DNA from: Datnioides undecimradiatus
Taxonomy: Eukaryota; Chordata; Actinopteri; Lobotiformes; Datnioididae
DNA length: 64,000 nucleotides
Direction: 5' to 3'
Assembly: GCA_008933995.1 (NCBI GenBank)
Contig: WARS01000010.1
Location: 11,120,238 to 11,184,237, forward strand
Below are positions 23,601 to 36,800 of this stretch, one piece after another (position 1 is the first letter of the stretch; each line of letters begins with the position of its first letter). The position numbers were made by a program, and so were the translations under genes. A model generated the notes under the pieces. The model saw only the letters and a program-made list of their open reading frames with translations. It had not been told where the DNA came from and searched no databases.

Positions 23601-24469
23601 ATTTTAGCTGAGGTGTAACTGCTAAGACCTGACCCCAACTAGGCACAACTCACCCGTGATCATGTGTGGACAGTAGCTGTTACATTCTGCTGTTTTTCTC
23701 TGTCTAGCTCTGTTTTCCATCTGCAGTCGCAGGGGGGATGCATTTATCTTCGCTGTAAACCGTGATACAAATGCAAATGACATACACGACAGGTGTTCCC
23801 TGAGTTTTTCCTGTCAGTGCTTCTCATGTCTGCAGCAGTAAGGTGACAGCAGCTCCTCAGCTGACCCCGGTGATTGAAGTGACACTGAAAATACTGATTT
23901 CTGAATAAAGACCATTTTTGATAAATGAATTGTCCTGACTGAGCTTCGTCCAATCCTAATTGCTTTGTTCCATTTGGTGAAGTGAAAATAAGGAGCTGAA
24001 GTGTTTAGTCGTCAGCTTTGATATGACGCTCGTCATTCACGTGAATAAGGTCAAGGCCGGGTCCTGGCTGTGCCTCAGAAAACAGAAAACGTGGCTCCGG
24101 CCCTCACATTTATGTTGCTTCACGCCACCCGTCTCTGTAATGATGTTCCCAACGTACATGATGTTTGTGATAATTTGTTGGAGCTCTCATGCCCACCCTA
24201 CCTTGACGTTAATGTACAGAGAGAGACTTATTTGCGCACACAAAGGTGCATTCATGCATGGCAAAAAGCTAATGTGTTTTGCAGGCAGCGCATCTCTCCG
24301 CTCAGCTTTTTAACCGAATGATCCAGACGCTCTATTATGCATACATACATAATATTCCTACTATACAGAGGATCCCGTCTTGTATTACATCTTGCAAATA
24401 AGCTTTCTCTTGCTGAGTTAGGCAAGAAGATCTGTACCACTCGCTCTGTGCAGTAGACACAGGGCAACA
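20690..24469. other. intergenic, AT-rich, no gene seen
   Basis: No open frame with codon or splice support. At 21225-21330 a stretch (ggcagaggaccagcagtcta, then cattgggttatggtgcacac) resembles a degenerate copy of a common teleost interspersed repeat, at low confidence. T/G homopolymer runs occur at 21430-21478 and a TTTA run at 22345-22370. Confidence 0.6.
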
Positions 24470-24572
24470 GCTTGTTAGCTTAGCTTAGCCACAACATTGG
24501 AAAGAAGGGAAACTAGCTTTAAAGCTAGCCTAGCTTTGTCCAAGTAATAAAAGCTCACTTATTAATGCACTT
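24470..24572. repeat. fragment of a teleost interspersed repeat (ttagcttagc... type)
   Basis: The succession gttagcttagcttagcc, ggaaagaagggaaactagct, tagcctagctttgtccaa and aaagctcacttattaa follows a short repeat I recognise as common in teleost genomes. Its end overlaps the start of the 24560-25187 duplicated segment. Confidence 0.5.
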
Positions 24573-25187
24573 AAGAGTGAACTTCCTGTGCCTTTTAACA
24601 AATTATCCTGTTCACAGCTTTTCATATGTCTGTGAGCTCTAAGAGTGCAGGTAATTACGATTACACAGACTACAGACTCAATATGACACCGCAAAATGAC
24701 AGTGACGCATGAGCTCATTAAAACAACTTAATCAGACACATGCTCCTCCTGCTGATTCAGCTTAATTAATGGTATCTTGATATTAATGTGACAGCGATAT
24801 ACAGCAGGGTGGCAGTCTGGCAGGGTAGATAAAGTTACAGTAACAAACATGTGGCCAAACCAAGAACGCCACCGACCCCGGTGACTCAGTTTCTCTTAAA
24901 ACTTCTCAGAGAGGCTGAGATCTGAGCCGCATGCATCACTCTGTATTCCCCTGAGGTCCGCAGGGTAACAATTGAAAGGGAGGACAAGAGAGGCTGGAGC
25001 AGTGTGGTGGAAAGCGGAGAAGTATCTGGGCTCAAAATTTAGAGACTGGAAGGCCGACAATAATTGCCAGGCTGCCAAAATGGCTGGTGGGGTAAGTGCA
25101 CAAACTGGGCAGAACGAAACAAAACAAGTTTTTCTGCTTTTGTACTCTGCATCTGTTGTTTTTTGTGGGGTTTTTTATTGTAAAAAG
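24560..25187 (+). repeat. duplicated segment, copy A (inverted partner at 43611-44230)
   Basis: This stretch of about 628 bp is repeated in opposite orientation at 43611-44230 with very few differences: a handful of substitutions and an internal gap of about 17 bp near 25135-25155. It contains a small open frame (MKGRTREAGAVWWKAEKY...) that is kept in both copies but resembles no protein I know. An ATG in good context (CAAAATGG, 25079-25082) is followed by GGGGTAAGT in both copies. It may be a transposable-element fragment or a captured genomic segment. Confidence 0.85.
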
Positions 25188-28100
25188 CTTCAATTTGCTG
25201 TGTTTTTCCAGCGTAGCGCTACTTTCACTATTTCATACGATTATATATGACCAGACATGTTTAAGTTATCTATCACTTCCTTTTAGAGATGCCACTTATG
25301 TTCACTTGAATCATTTTCAACAGCGCCCTTCACAACTCCACGCTACCACCCAAACTGCCACACGCAGCAGTTCTTTATGCCAAGCTGTGAACACATGTCG
25401 GAAATGTAGTCACGTCTCATTGAAAATGCAATAAAAGGCACCAAACCACCTCGAAGGATGTTGGAAGAATTATGACAGCTGCACAATAAAAACCGCCAAA
25501 CAAAACGGCAACGTTTACGATATAAAAGTCAGAACATAGTGATTAAGCAAAGTGACTTGTGAATTGAATTACAAGATTCTAACAGGAGGAAAATAATAAC
25601 GCTGTACATACATTCATTCTGCTGGGACAGAGCACAATCTTTTCCACCATAGTCCAAAGTCATGCATTCTCTTGTGTTTCTAAAAATACATATGGGTCTT
25701 TTTTTATGTCTAATTTAACTGAGTCACCCATCATTTCATGCTGAAACATACCATACAGCCAGATATACAATCGGGGTATGAAGCTGCATCCATGATGTGG
25801 AAGGGGAGGCGTGCTCAGATTGACCGCGGAGTGAATCTTCAGCTCGCGTTCTTTATGCAAATCTGTGTTAGATTTGTTTTGGCAGCCCGTTTTTTTATTC
25901 AGCCCACATAGTCAATGTACCAGCCGTGTGCTAAGTTTGTGAGCTGTACCGAGCTAGCAGCGTATGTGCTGCTGGCCACTCTCCAGATGATCTCGATCAC
26001 CTCGTCTCAATCAGTGTCTCAATGTTTTGCAGAACCGGAATGACCTGAAAACGTGCAGAGCTGCAATGGGGTGATATATTATCCAAAGTGTACTGTTATT
26101 GTTGTTTCCGGGAAATGATGGTTGTTTGCAGCCATACAAACCAACTGACTGGGTGATTGAGTTATTTCAAGTCTGATAATAGGATGTCGATTTGATCTAA
26201 AGTGTTTCATCCATCCAGGTTAATCTGCAGGAGCTTCTAGTGGCTCGTGTCACGTAAAACAATTTGCTGAGTTAAACACAGTAGAATATTATCAATTCAC
26301 AAAAAACTTCCCAGTAAACTTCTTGCAGCCACAGCAGCCAACCTGAAATAGTTATTCCCGAGTGTACCAACTATAATCTATGCAAAATACATTGTCCTAT
26401 AAGTATATTATATATGCTGTACTGTGTTGTATAGAACACAAGCTTTATGGCTATAATTTGAGTTTTTCTACTGTAATCTCCATAAACAGTTTAATATTGT
26501 AAATGTATTCAAGCACTCTGGAATATGAACTTTACATTGGATTATAACACTTAACACTTAGCACAAAATATTAGTCATTTATTAAAGCCAGTGCAAAAAC
26601 ACTTTGTCAGACTCTTTGTCTGCATGTCCCAGTCCACATAGGAGATGGCAATGTAATATTACATTTATTAAAGCCACTGTATCGCACGATTTAGTGGCAA
26701 ACAGATTTCAAGTAATGAAGTGCTTGTAGAATACCATCCGTAAGGACAATCAATTATGTCAAACAGCCTCTCAGCAATCTGCATGCAATCTGTTTATCGT
26801 ACTTAATGTACCCTGCCTTCAGAGTCCATCATTCATGTGCAACAGACAGTGAGTGAAGGGAGAAACCACAGCCTGCACAACGGAGACACCTGGACTGAAC
26901 TACGTCAGAGGAACAGAACACAATGCCCGCGGACTTAAAATGAAAACATGAGCATCCGGTTGCAGCTTGGGCTACTCCCGCTTGCAAGTGATGTCCGGAG
27001 ATGTGGTGTGGACTAGGTAAAGCCCAAAGTCTGTGAGGTGTTTAATATGAGTTGCCATATAGGGACTCATAGCTGGGCCAGCCGGAGGACGCTTATAATA
27101 TATCTTATTACAGAAAAGATGCGCTATCTCTGTGCGGTAAGTCAAGGTTAGTTCACATCTCCAACTCATTCTCCAAATAAAAATTCTCAGGGGTTTATCT
27201 GAATGGCGGTGACCTCCGGGTCTCATAATTGTGAGAGAATTACCTCATTTTGAGGAACTAATTTGCCATTATGAAAAATGACACATGATAACAAGCGGAC
27301 CGCTGTTGCCACTGTGACAGTATGGGAGTCATTTCTATTTCGAAATTTGGTTTGAGCCATTAGAAGACATTTGTTTCCTCTGGTGATTTCTTTGTCAGGA
27401 GTGTTGCAGAGTGACTTTTAGGACTTTGGTCTCCAAGTGTCAAGATAAAGAATATCCATTACAATCATATCCTTAAATGATTTATGAACAGCATTTTGAA
27501 TATAAAATAATATGACTAAAATGAATCTAATGAGACTAAATGATGATGCCATATACAGCACTATGAGATACCAAGATCATGTGATACTGATCATATTTTG
27601 GTGACATATCCTGTTAATAAAGTGAGTCAGTTTGGTATTTTTTAAGGCATCTTCAACCACGCTGTCTATTGCTAAATACCATGATTTTGTTGACTGCAGC
27701 ATTATGAGGTACACTCTAAATAAATCCATTTGCAGTTTCAAATCACTCCTGCCGTCAGTGTAGCATAAATGAGGCTGCTCTTATTGATTTAAACGTCTAG
27801 AAAGTTGGTAGCCATTGCCAGTCCTTATTCCAAGATAATAGAGGAAAAATAAGTTGCAACTATTGCAGCCACTTTGGTTAAAAGACTGACAATCACCGTA
27901 ACTACAACCACATGACGTGACAGCATGACAACGCAGCTTATTTTGATAAAAAGCACCGTTCTGTTCAAAAGACGGGGTGATTATCCTGATGTTGACTCAA
28001 AAAAAATAATCTTCCGTGATGAAAGATGATAATGTCATTTTCTTGAGGAACATGCCCCTCAATAGTTGGCATGTACCATCTTGTTCGCTGTGCCGTGCAG

Positions 28101-29289
28101 TGCCTGCGCATACATGGACACACATAATTACCGAAGGTAACAGGCAGAGATTGAAGCACATTTTTTATTTGGGGAAAGATGAGGCATTTCATTGGAGTGC
28201 TGGCAGGAGGAAATGAATTTCATAGAAAAATAAGGGTCAGGAAGTTTACTTTAATGTACCTAGCCAAAGTACCGAGGCGATGTGATTATCTGTCATTACC
28301 ATAGTTGCCTAAAAGGCATTCAGTTAAAGGCGAGCAGCAGAAAAGTATACACTGAGATGAGTGGGTTTCATTAATGAGTCTGCTCTGTAATGTTTTACCC
28401 CGTTTTTGAGCAAACATCAGATGTGGAAGATTCAGTCTTGTCATCTTCAAATAAGCTGGGGATGCGTTTCCAGTTGAACTTTGCAGGGAGCTGCTAAAGA
28501 GGCAACTGTAGTGTTAACGGCAAGAAGTATTCCTTTTGGGATGGGATTTATGTATAGATACACTACATTAGTAAGCTGTACATAAAAATAATACATGAAT
28601 ACTGCACATAACATGGAGATGAAAGAGACTGAACATATGGCATACTGAAGCCACTGAAGTTGAACTGCAGTCCAGACCATCGGCCCAGAAAAAAAATAAA
28701 ATAAATAATAATAATAATAAAAAAAATAAATAAATATAGATTTCTTTTTAAATGAAGGAAGAAAATGCCTGTCTACATGTAGACGGGGCCTTAATCAGGT
28801 GAACAAACAGGATGTCTGAGCGCCATCGGCTCTCACGCAGAGAATATTCATTCAGGAACAGTGGTTAAATATTAACCAGAACTCTTTTAATTATCAGTTC
28901 TGCATTACGGATACAGCAAAGTCTACGTGTTCAAATATAGTCTAAATTCCCTCTTCATTCATCTGGTCCTCATATGCTCTGGTTGTTTTTATTGACTGAT
29001 GGAAATGTAATAAGAAGCCCCGGCAGGAGAAATGTGAGTGTGAGACCCCTGCCCATTCACACAGGGGTGAGATCAGGTGGGCACTAACAGATGAAAGAGC
29101 ACCTGCTTTGTTTGTGGCAGTGTTGCCAGTCTTTTCTGCATCTGTGCAGATATTTTTCCCCCCCATATAACAGGTGCATCATTTATAATATAATAAATAT
29201 CAAAGTCGGCAAAATATATGAAGTATCAAGTAAATAAAACAACGTGGGGCCTGGGGTTTAGACTCAATTCCTTTAAACAAGCTTTCAAC
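25188..29289. other. intergenic, no gene seen
   Basis: AT-rich. The short open frames have no support from splice sites or codon use. An AATA/AAATA low-complexity run is present at 28688-28738. Confidence 0.6.
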
Positions 29290-29580
29290 AGTCACGGTTT
29301 CAGTTTCTCCTCATTTCCTGTTCTCGCTTGCCTTCTTGTTACATACCCCTCATTTCCCATGTGTCTCCTGGTTGTGTGATTACCTGCTCCACCCAACTGC
29401 ACTGCGCCCATGTCTTACTTCTTCCTCCACTTGTGTGTATTTAGCCTTTGTCTTCCTTCTCTTCATGCCAGACCATCTTTGTTATTTGTCTTGAGTGTTC
29501 CAGTTCTTGTATAAGTGGGATTTTCCTTGTATATTTGACTTCTGCCTGATTTTTGCCTTTGCCCACTCCAGGCTCAGTCA
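29290..29580 (+). repeat. degenerate interspersed repeat, family R1, plus orientation
   Basis: It contains tcatttcctgttctcgc, ggttgtgtgattacctgct, cacttgtgtgtatttagcc and gttccagttcttgt. These are the complement of motifs in the copies at 30440, 41580 and 57150. Teleost genomes carry many such sequences; I cannot name the family. Confidence 0.55.
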
Positions 29581-30439
29581 GGCTGGCTTGCCCTGCCCTT
29601 ACTGTATGTTTAGAGGAATACGCTCTTTGTGATGGTAGAGTTGGTTTCATGTTTGTTGGTCCTATCAGAACTCCGAAGAGAAAAGTTTTAACAAACCTGA
29701 AATTTGAATGTCCATTCAGAATTTGTAGAATTTGTTCTAAGAACATGATACTAAAGTCATTTTAATAGGAGAAGTTGCTGTGACTCAAAAAACTATCATC
29801 ATATGCGGCCAGTCATCGTCCAGACTGCACATCATGAGTGTTTTCCATGTCACTGTGATCCAGTTAAAGTGCAAAGCCTTTCCCATCCACACTAAGATGT
29901 TGTTGCTAACAGCAAGGTCTGCAATACAGCAAACTAGTTTCCAAAGAATGCAGAAGCCAGGTGCGGATTAATTGAGTTAAATCACAGCAGCACAGGTTGT
30001 GTGTCCCAGATGGCTCTTCGCTTTCTGGCCTGGGGCGAGGCTGCTGATGTAGAATGAACAAGAAGATGAGGATAAGACCCGACGGAGGAGGCGGCCTAAT
30101 AATGACTGTCCAGTTGAGAGGAATCCACAGCGAGCTGGACCAAATCCCAGGACAGAGGCTGCAACGCTCCATTAAATTATATGAGGGCAACAAATATTAT
30201 CTCATAAACACAATACACACAAAATGACAAGGACCACAACACAGAATGTTTTTCACTTTCTAATGAATGTCTGAAGTCATCTAGATCCATGACTGCTGAA
30301 GCCGTAAGGTAGCAGACGAGTGAGGTTTCTCAGGCGCAGCTTGTGAATGTTGTTTACAAGTGATCTACAGGAATATGTGTACGTCTCTCTTTCTCTCTTT
30401 CTTCTTTCTTTCTTTTGCTAATGTACGCACTGAAAATCA

Positions 30440-30835
30440 GGTGTTACATCTGTGCCAACAGGGGACAGGAAACAAAGGGAAGGGTCTAAATCCAAATGCA
30501 TAAAACTCAAAAGGTCCAAAAATGATTGGGCAGTCAAAAATGAATGTTCAAACATAGGGAAGGTCCAAGGAAGCAAAAGCATACATTTGAACTCCCCAGA
30601 AACACAAGGAAAAGGCTGTGACACTTTACACAAGGTACAAAGACATATTTGAGAACGGGGAGCACACAGACTAAAAGCATAATGGAGGCCAGGATGCTAG
30701 GACATGGGTGAAACACGTCAGATCAGGAGGGATGAGCAACACCAGCAGTGAAACAGCCTGACACAACAGGTGATGGTGTTCAAAACTAAAACAGGAAATA
30801 GTTAAACTAAAAGCCAAAAGCCATCAAGTCCAACA
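30440..30835 (-). repeat. degenerate interspersed repeat, family R1, minus orientation
   Basis: It shows the A-rich strand of the same family: ggggacaggaaacaaaggga, aaaggtccaaaaatga, gaaacacaaggaaaagg, ctaaaacaggaaatagttaa. The small open frames here are by-products of the lack of T-rich stop triplets. Confidence 0.55.
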
Positions 30836-33800
30836 CTGAGCCTCATTCTTATCATGACCACAGTAGAAAAGAACCGATTACTCCTCAAGGTGATTAAAAC
30901 AACCCAAATCTTCATTTTTGGTGAGGAGGTTCCTAAAAAATCATATGAGGGCCACGAGGGAAATACTGAGACTCTCTGCACGGAGGGTTTCAGTGAATTC
31001 TTTTGTGAATGAACTCTCCACTGGAAACTTATGATTGAGTCTCAAACAATCACCGGCTGAAGGCATGAAAAGTGCCCTCTGTGAACGAGGACACATCTGC
31101 TGCCAGCTTGCGACCAACAGCGAACTCAGTTCCTTAGTGAACAGTTGTCGAACGGTTTTTGCCAAACACTGAAAAACACGCTGCACCCATTGGTTTGGGG
31201 CACTATTAGCCATCCATCATTAACTGCAGCTTTGTAATTCACAACCCGGGCAAGGTCAAGTAGCTGTGAGTAATTTTTCAGAGCCACTTTAAAAGTCCTG
31301 CAATGAAAATGAGTCATTATGCAGGAAAATGATCCAAGTCATTGTTTTAATATGCATATTGTGTTTTTTTTGGATAAATATTACTTCTGCATTTATGTGT
31401 GCCTTGCATTTGGCAGCTGTAGATGCTTAATGTTAATCTCACAGTTTGATGTACAACAATGTGTCATGTTCTATACAATGACTATATGTTTGCACCATTG
31501 CTGTCCTGTGAGCGACTGTTGGATGGAAGCTTATGAAAAGTTGTAATCTAAAAAGTAATTAGTAACTAAAGCCGTCAGACAAATGCAGGGGATTATAAAG
31601 TTGGACGAAATGGAGATACTACAAGTGCTTCACATTTGGGCTTAAACGTGTTTACATTCCACCACCGGTAGTTTCTGTTTGTGGAAGTGAAAACATGGAT
31701 TTTCAGGAAAGCATTTCTTTATTTTGCCAAGCAAGATATTATAAATCTTTCATCAGTTTGTGTTTATGAATGCAGCGCTCTTTGCTGCGACAGTAGGATC
31801 CGAGTTACATCTGCAACCGAATGAACTTCTCAGGGAGCCTGGCTTTGCGCCAGAACTAATTCGCATCGGTTAGATCCTGAAAAAAAACCTGTTGGTGGAA
31901 AACTTCTTGCATCGGTTCTACAGCCAACTTTCATTCGGAGGCAACAACCACAGTGTCAGGGAAAGACTACAGGAGGTCAGCGCTGCCTGCTACCATCAGT
32001 TTGTGTTACAGTTTTCCATCCATGTGAGAGCGGGGCATCTAATTGTGTTTGAGCCTCTGGTATTCCTGAGACAGCTCACTTCTGACTTCAACGCATTAAA
32101 AATTGAAACTTGTATCATTTATTTATGTTTTATGTCTGCTGCACACTCAGACTGTCAATCATTTGTTCCTACCCACATTAGTTATTGAATATACCTTTAT
32201 ATATACATCACTAGACCGTGTCATTGTCAAGGCGACTGATTTATTGGTCTAGCTCCTAAAGAAGAACCATACTTTATCCAATTAAATCCTGATTACAGAT
32301 CAGCTACATGTATAACAATGTGTAGCATCTGAGTCTCTGATCAAACTGTTGGATTGTGGGCAATGTAAGCACAAGACTACAAATCATAAAAACATACAAA
32401 AGACAGTATCTCTGGTTCTGCCCCGTTGGATTTTATCCCTTTTGTTGTAAACAGCCCATCGCAACTTCAACATTGTTATACAGTGTGAGAGCGGTGATAA
32501 GTGTTTGAGTGTTGAGTGTTTGCTTTTGCATCCAGCGCGCTGCCACGTACCCACAGTGTCCATCCACCCGAAACACTCCACCTGCAACATTATTTTCCTG
32601 TCAGCTTCTGAAGAGCTGTGATGGCGCAATCAGCAGGTCTGTTGAGCATCCAGTCAGGCGGCCGGGTCAGATCGAGAGACACGTTGTCTGAAATTTAAAT
32701 GGGTCTTGTTTAAGCTGAGGGGGATGTTGCAGTGGCCGTGTTTAACCCACGTTGACTAAGACAATGAACACATACAGGATGGATAGGGGGTCCAATGAGG
32801 CGCTTCGTTGCTTCCGGTCTCTCATTTGTTGCCTCCATCTCAGGGAAATCAGAGTAGCACTGCCTTGGCTGCAGAGCACCATCCTGGCTGAAGGACATGT
32901 TAACATGGCAGATCTGATAAATGTCTGTGACTAGACAGATTCAAGGAAATGCAACAAAGTGCCTGTTACATTGAAAAAAACAGAAATCTTTCAATCTGTA
33001 TGGAACCAAAATGCAGCAAAACAAGTGGATGGGATGTGTGTTATTCAATATTAAGAAAAGATTTCATCAAAACACCAATTTTTACATGGCAGTGGAACTA
33101 TGGGCTCATTAAAGAATCCAATTTACTGTTAATGGATTTCTCCTTCGTTCCAATTTTAAGGTTAACAACTATGTTTTTCCCGTTTTGGAAGTAGCTCGAC
33201 TGTCTGTTCCATTACAAGTACTAATTTACAATATGTGAAAACCACATCATACTCACAGGGTTCATTTATTTGTTGTCTTGTCTTTTGAGTAAAAGGGAAA
33301 AAGTGGTTCTTGTATAAGGTGAAAAATAAGGACCTGTTCAGCTATAATAGTCTGTCGGGCAATATATTTTATACTATACAGTGTTAGTATATATGAAGTA
33401 AAACAGCAGTGCAGGCCAATAAGTTAATTAATCGTTGAGTCGCATGTCTTATTCTGTCCAACAGTCTTTGGTTTCAGAATAAATTAGCAAAACTAAATTC
33501 AATTGAATAACTGAGAAAGAGAAAAATAGATAATTATAATTAATAATAAATCGTTTAATAGCTGCAGCCCTACGCTGAATGTAACTGCTTCTCTGTCGGT
33601 TTCCCTTCACATACTGCCGGATTTAGGGGTGAGCTACACTCCTTTGACTTTTAAGGTCAGCTCACTTATCACAGGGAGTTCTATTCAGCCCGTTGTATTA
33701 ACGGCTCTGGAGGAGCTTTGTTAGGGCTGAGAGTATAACTGAGCTTGGCCTTGAAGATAAATCTACAATAGTGGACATTTCAAAGTGATTACTGGAAAGG

Positions 33801-36800
33801 CACTAGGCACAGGTGAGGATCTGCTGTTTCTGGAGCCGGACTCTAACTTAGAGCTAAAATTCAGACAGTCTTTATTTCCGCTGTTTCGTTCTTTACCAGT
33901 CTTTTAAAATCCTTCCTTGGCGAGTCCCCCTACCTTTATGAAAGTGCCACGCTTAAATGAGAACGTCTGGAAAACGCAGTGCGACAGATGCCACTCACCC
34001 TAACATTGTTGCAGGCTGATCTCTTCATAGAGAAAACAGATGAGCGTTTTACACGATTGCCTCCGTCTCCATCGCCACCGTCATTATTTCTGTAACGACT
34101 GAGAGCAGGAATATCATTAGCATAGAGCTAAACACCTGGGCTTGCACAATATGCATCACTCACGGCTAAAGTGGCTCCCTCTCTCTCTGGCTCTCTGCAG
34201 ACGTAAACCATAAAGCAATATCTCGATGTGATCTCATAGGTCTCTTAACACAATAGTGAGCTATACAAAGCTGTGAAAGCTACCGCATCTGTTTTGCAGA
34301 GAACAAGAGAGCAACAGGCAATAAAACACTAGTATCTCTTACATAATATCTATTTTACACCCACCCTGCTGCACATGTTCTTACAAATTAACGTCCACAT
34401 CGTACACAGCGATGCTTGAATATCTGGCTTCATTAAGGTGGAGTTTCCATCATGCTGAGCCGCGGGGTTACTGGAGGTGGCGGGAGGCAATAAGACTTAC
34501 TGACAGGTCTGTGACTGGCCGCTGGAGCGGAGCTGTGCTGAGCTCTGTTACGGCGCTGAAACAGCTCATCAGCGATCCCCAGTCATCGCTTAGTTTGCCT
34601 TGCTAACACTAAAAAGAAAGAAAGGAAGTGGTCACGCAGTGGTCAAATCATACGCAGTGTAATGGATAATCATGCAACAGCCCAAATGCAATACTTGATC
34701 TTGTATAAGGAAGTGAGTCTGGTTTGCCTTATGTGCTGATTTTTTAGACTGACGACACCTCTTCGGGACTTTGTGCACTGAAGGCCGCGAGCAGCTCTTT
34801 TATCCTCCAGTACGTTCGCACAACAGATACAGGGACAAACGTATTAACATTAACATTAACAAAGCAAAATCTGTTCTTTTTCTTCTATTGATGCTTAAAG
34901 TAACCAGACACTGCGCCAACTGCTACGAGACATGTTTCATCGCAATTTGGGCTAAACTGGCCTGGAAGAAAGAGATAAACGTTTTGGTAAAGTTACTCTT
35001 CTGCAAACTGTTTTGTCAAATGCAATTCAGGTATCTTTGACTAACGTAGATGGCCTGCTGAATGGATGACAGCCGCCCTAATCAAAAACCTCAAATTGCT
35101 CATAAAAATTGTAGATTACAAAGCGCAATACTGTACAACTGAAACAAATTGAAAAACTAGAGAACAGAATTTAAACCATTCAAGGAAACCACAGGGCCAA
35201 CAAGATTCCCAAATGCCTTTATAGACCTCTTCATCCATAACTTGTAAACAAAAAGAGGTATTTACCCTGAGACGCAGAGCTTAATCAGGTAAAACAGCCC
35301 TGAGCTGCAAGACAAATCAGATTGGAGATGCTAAACAGCAAAGACGATTGAGTGTTTAAATGATCAGACCCTTCCATTTTCTGTGCTCGCTTGCGCTCAG
35401 TTTGAAGTGGGCACGAATCAGAAAACAACAAATTAAAATGCAGCCTCGGGCCGTCGGACAAACAACAGTGATTGAAATAACCTCGGCGATTGGAAGCATG
35501 TGGCATAATGGTGAAAATTACTAACCTCAATGGACAAAGTAAAAGCACCTGTATAACACCTGTTTATGATATAATAAACTACTGTCAGCCACAATAGCCC
35601 CGGCTTGCATTATGTTGTTAAGTAGCACCGTTCCCACCCACGTTCGGGTCCTTTCAATATCTGGCTTATGTAACAGTTGAAGTGGGGAACTCGGCTTTTT
35701 TTCCAATTAATTTCGTTTCACTTGAGTTTATTACTTTTTCCCTACAGGGCAATTTTCACATCGGGTACCGCCGTGTGCATTTTCTACAACTGAAGCAAGC
35801 GTACGCCATGGTTTTCAGACAAAAACAATCAAAAGCAGTACCCCTCTCGCCGTTAGGCACAGGAAAGATAAGTTAACGGGTTTATGTCTAATGATGAATA
35901 TAAAACATGTGAATTATGGTGCCATTTATTGTCTCCTGTAGCCTTTGGGTTAATTGTTTTACGCCAGCAAGGTCTTGATAAAGTGAGGTTCCAGTGGAAA
36001 CCCTGTATCTCCACATTTGGGGAGTTCAGAAGTTGCTCCTCTGTGTAGGTGTGCAGCGGTGACTGTGGTGTCACATGTAATGCAGTGGTTCTGGTCCTTG
36101 CACATATGTATTTGTACATTTGATGGTCAGTGAACAATGATAACCTCCAACTGTCCGTCCTCTCCTGCAGCTGCACTGTGTCTTTCATTGCAATAATGCT
36201 GCTGAACTTGATTTGCACATTACACAAGACAAACAACCTCGACAAGAACGGACAAAGGGTTGCTAAGATCAGATCAGATTTGATTGGCTGCGTAGCATCA
36301 GGAGATATGATTTTGAAGACGCACGCTTCTGTTCTGCAAAAGGTTTTTATGCTCACACACAACACACCTCTCCTTTCTTTGCCAGCATTCAGAACTGTGA
36401 TGCCGACACTTCTGAGCGAATGCTTTGAAGCACTGAAACCGTTATTTATCCAGCACCTGTCTTTTAGCCACTTTCGTGTGCCCATTAACTACACTCCTCT
36501 CGCTAGCTCCTCAATCAATCACACGAATCAGGTCAGAAGAGTTAATGGCAGCGTAAAGGGTGTACATAAAATGCAGGCTGAGGAGAGAGACGCAGAGCAA
36601 AAGGCCTCATGAAAATTAGAGACACACCTGTTGGGTTTCGCGAGAGGCAGTCGTGCATTTTGCAGCTCGAGTCTTCTACTACCTTCTGATTGCTTGCATC
36701 CGGGGAAGGCGCTGTCACAAATGTGTATTTTCTTGCAAATTACTGGACATTTTTAATGACAATGAATCAAACCGACTGACATGACAACATATATGTTATA

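Noticed and set aside
35853-36612. Overlapping open frames of 210 (minus) and 160 (plus) codons
   Set aside because: They occupy the same DNA on opposite strands, have no recognised similarity and no codon or splice support; most likely chance.
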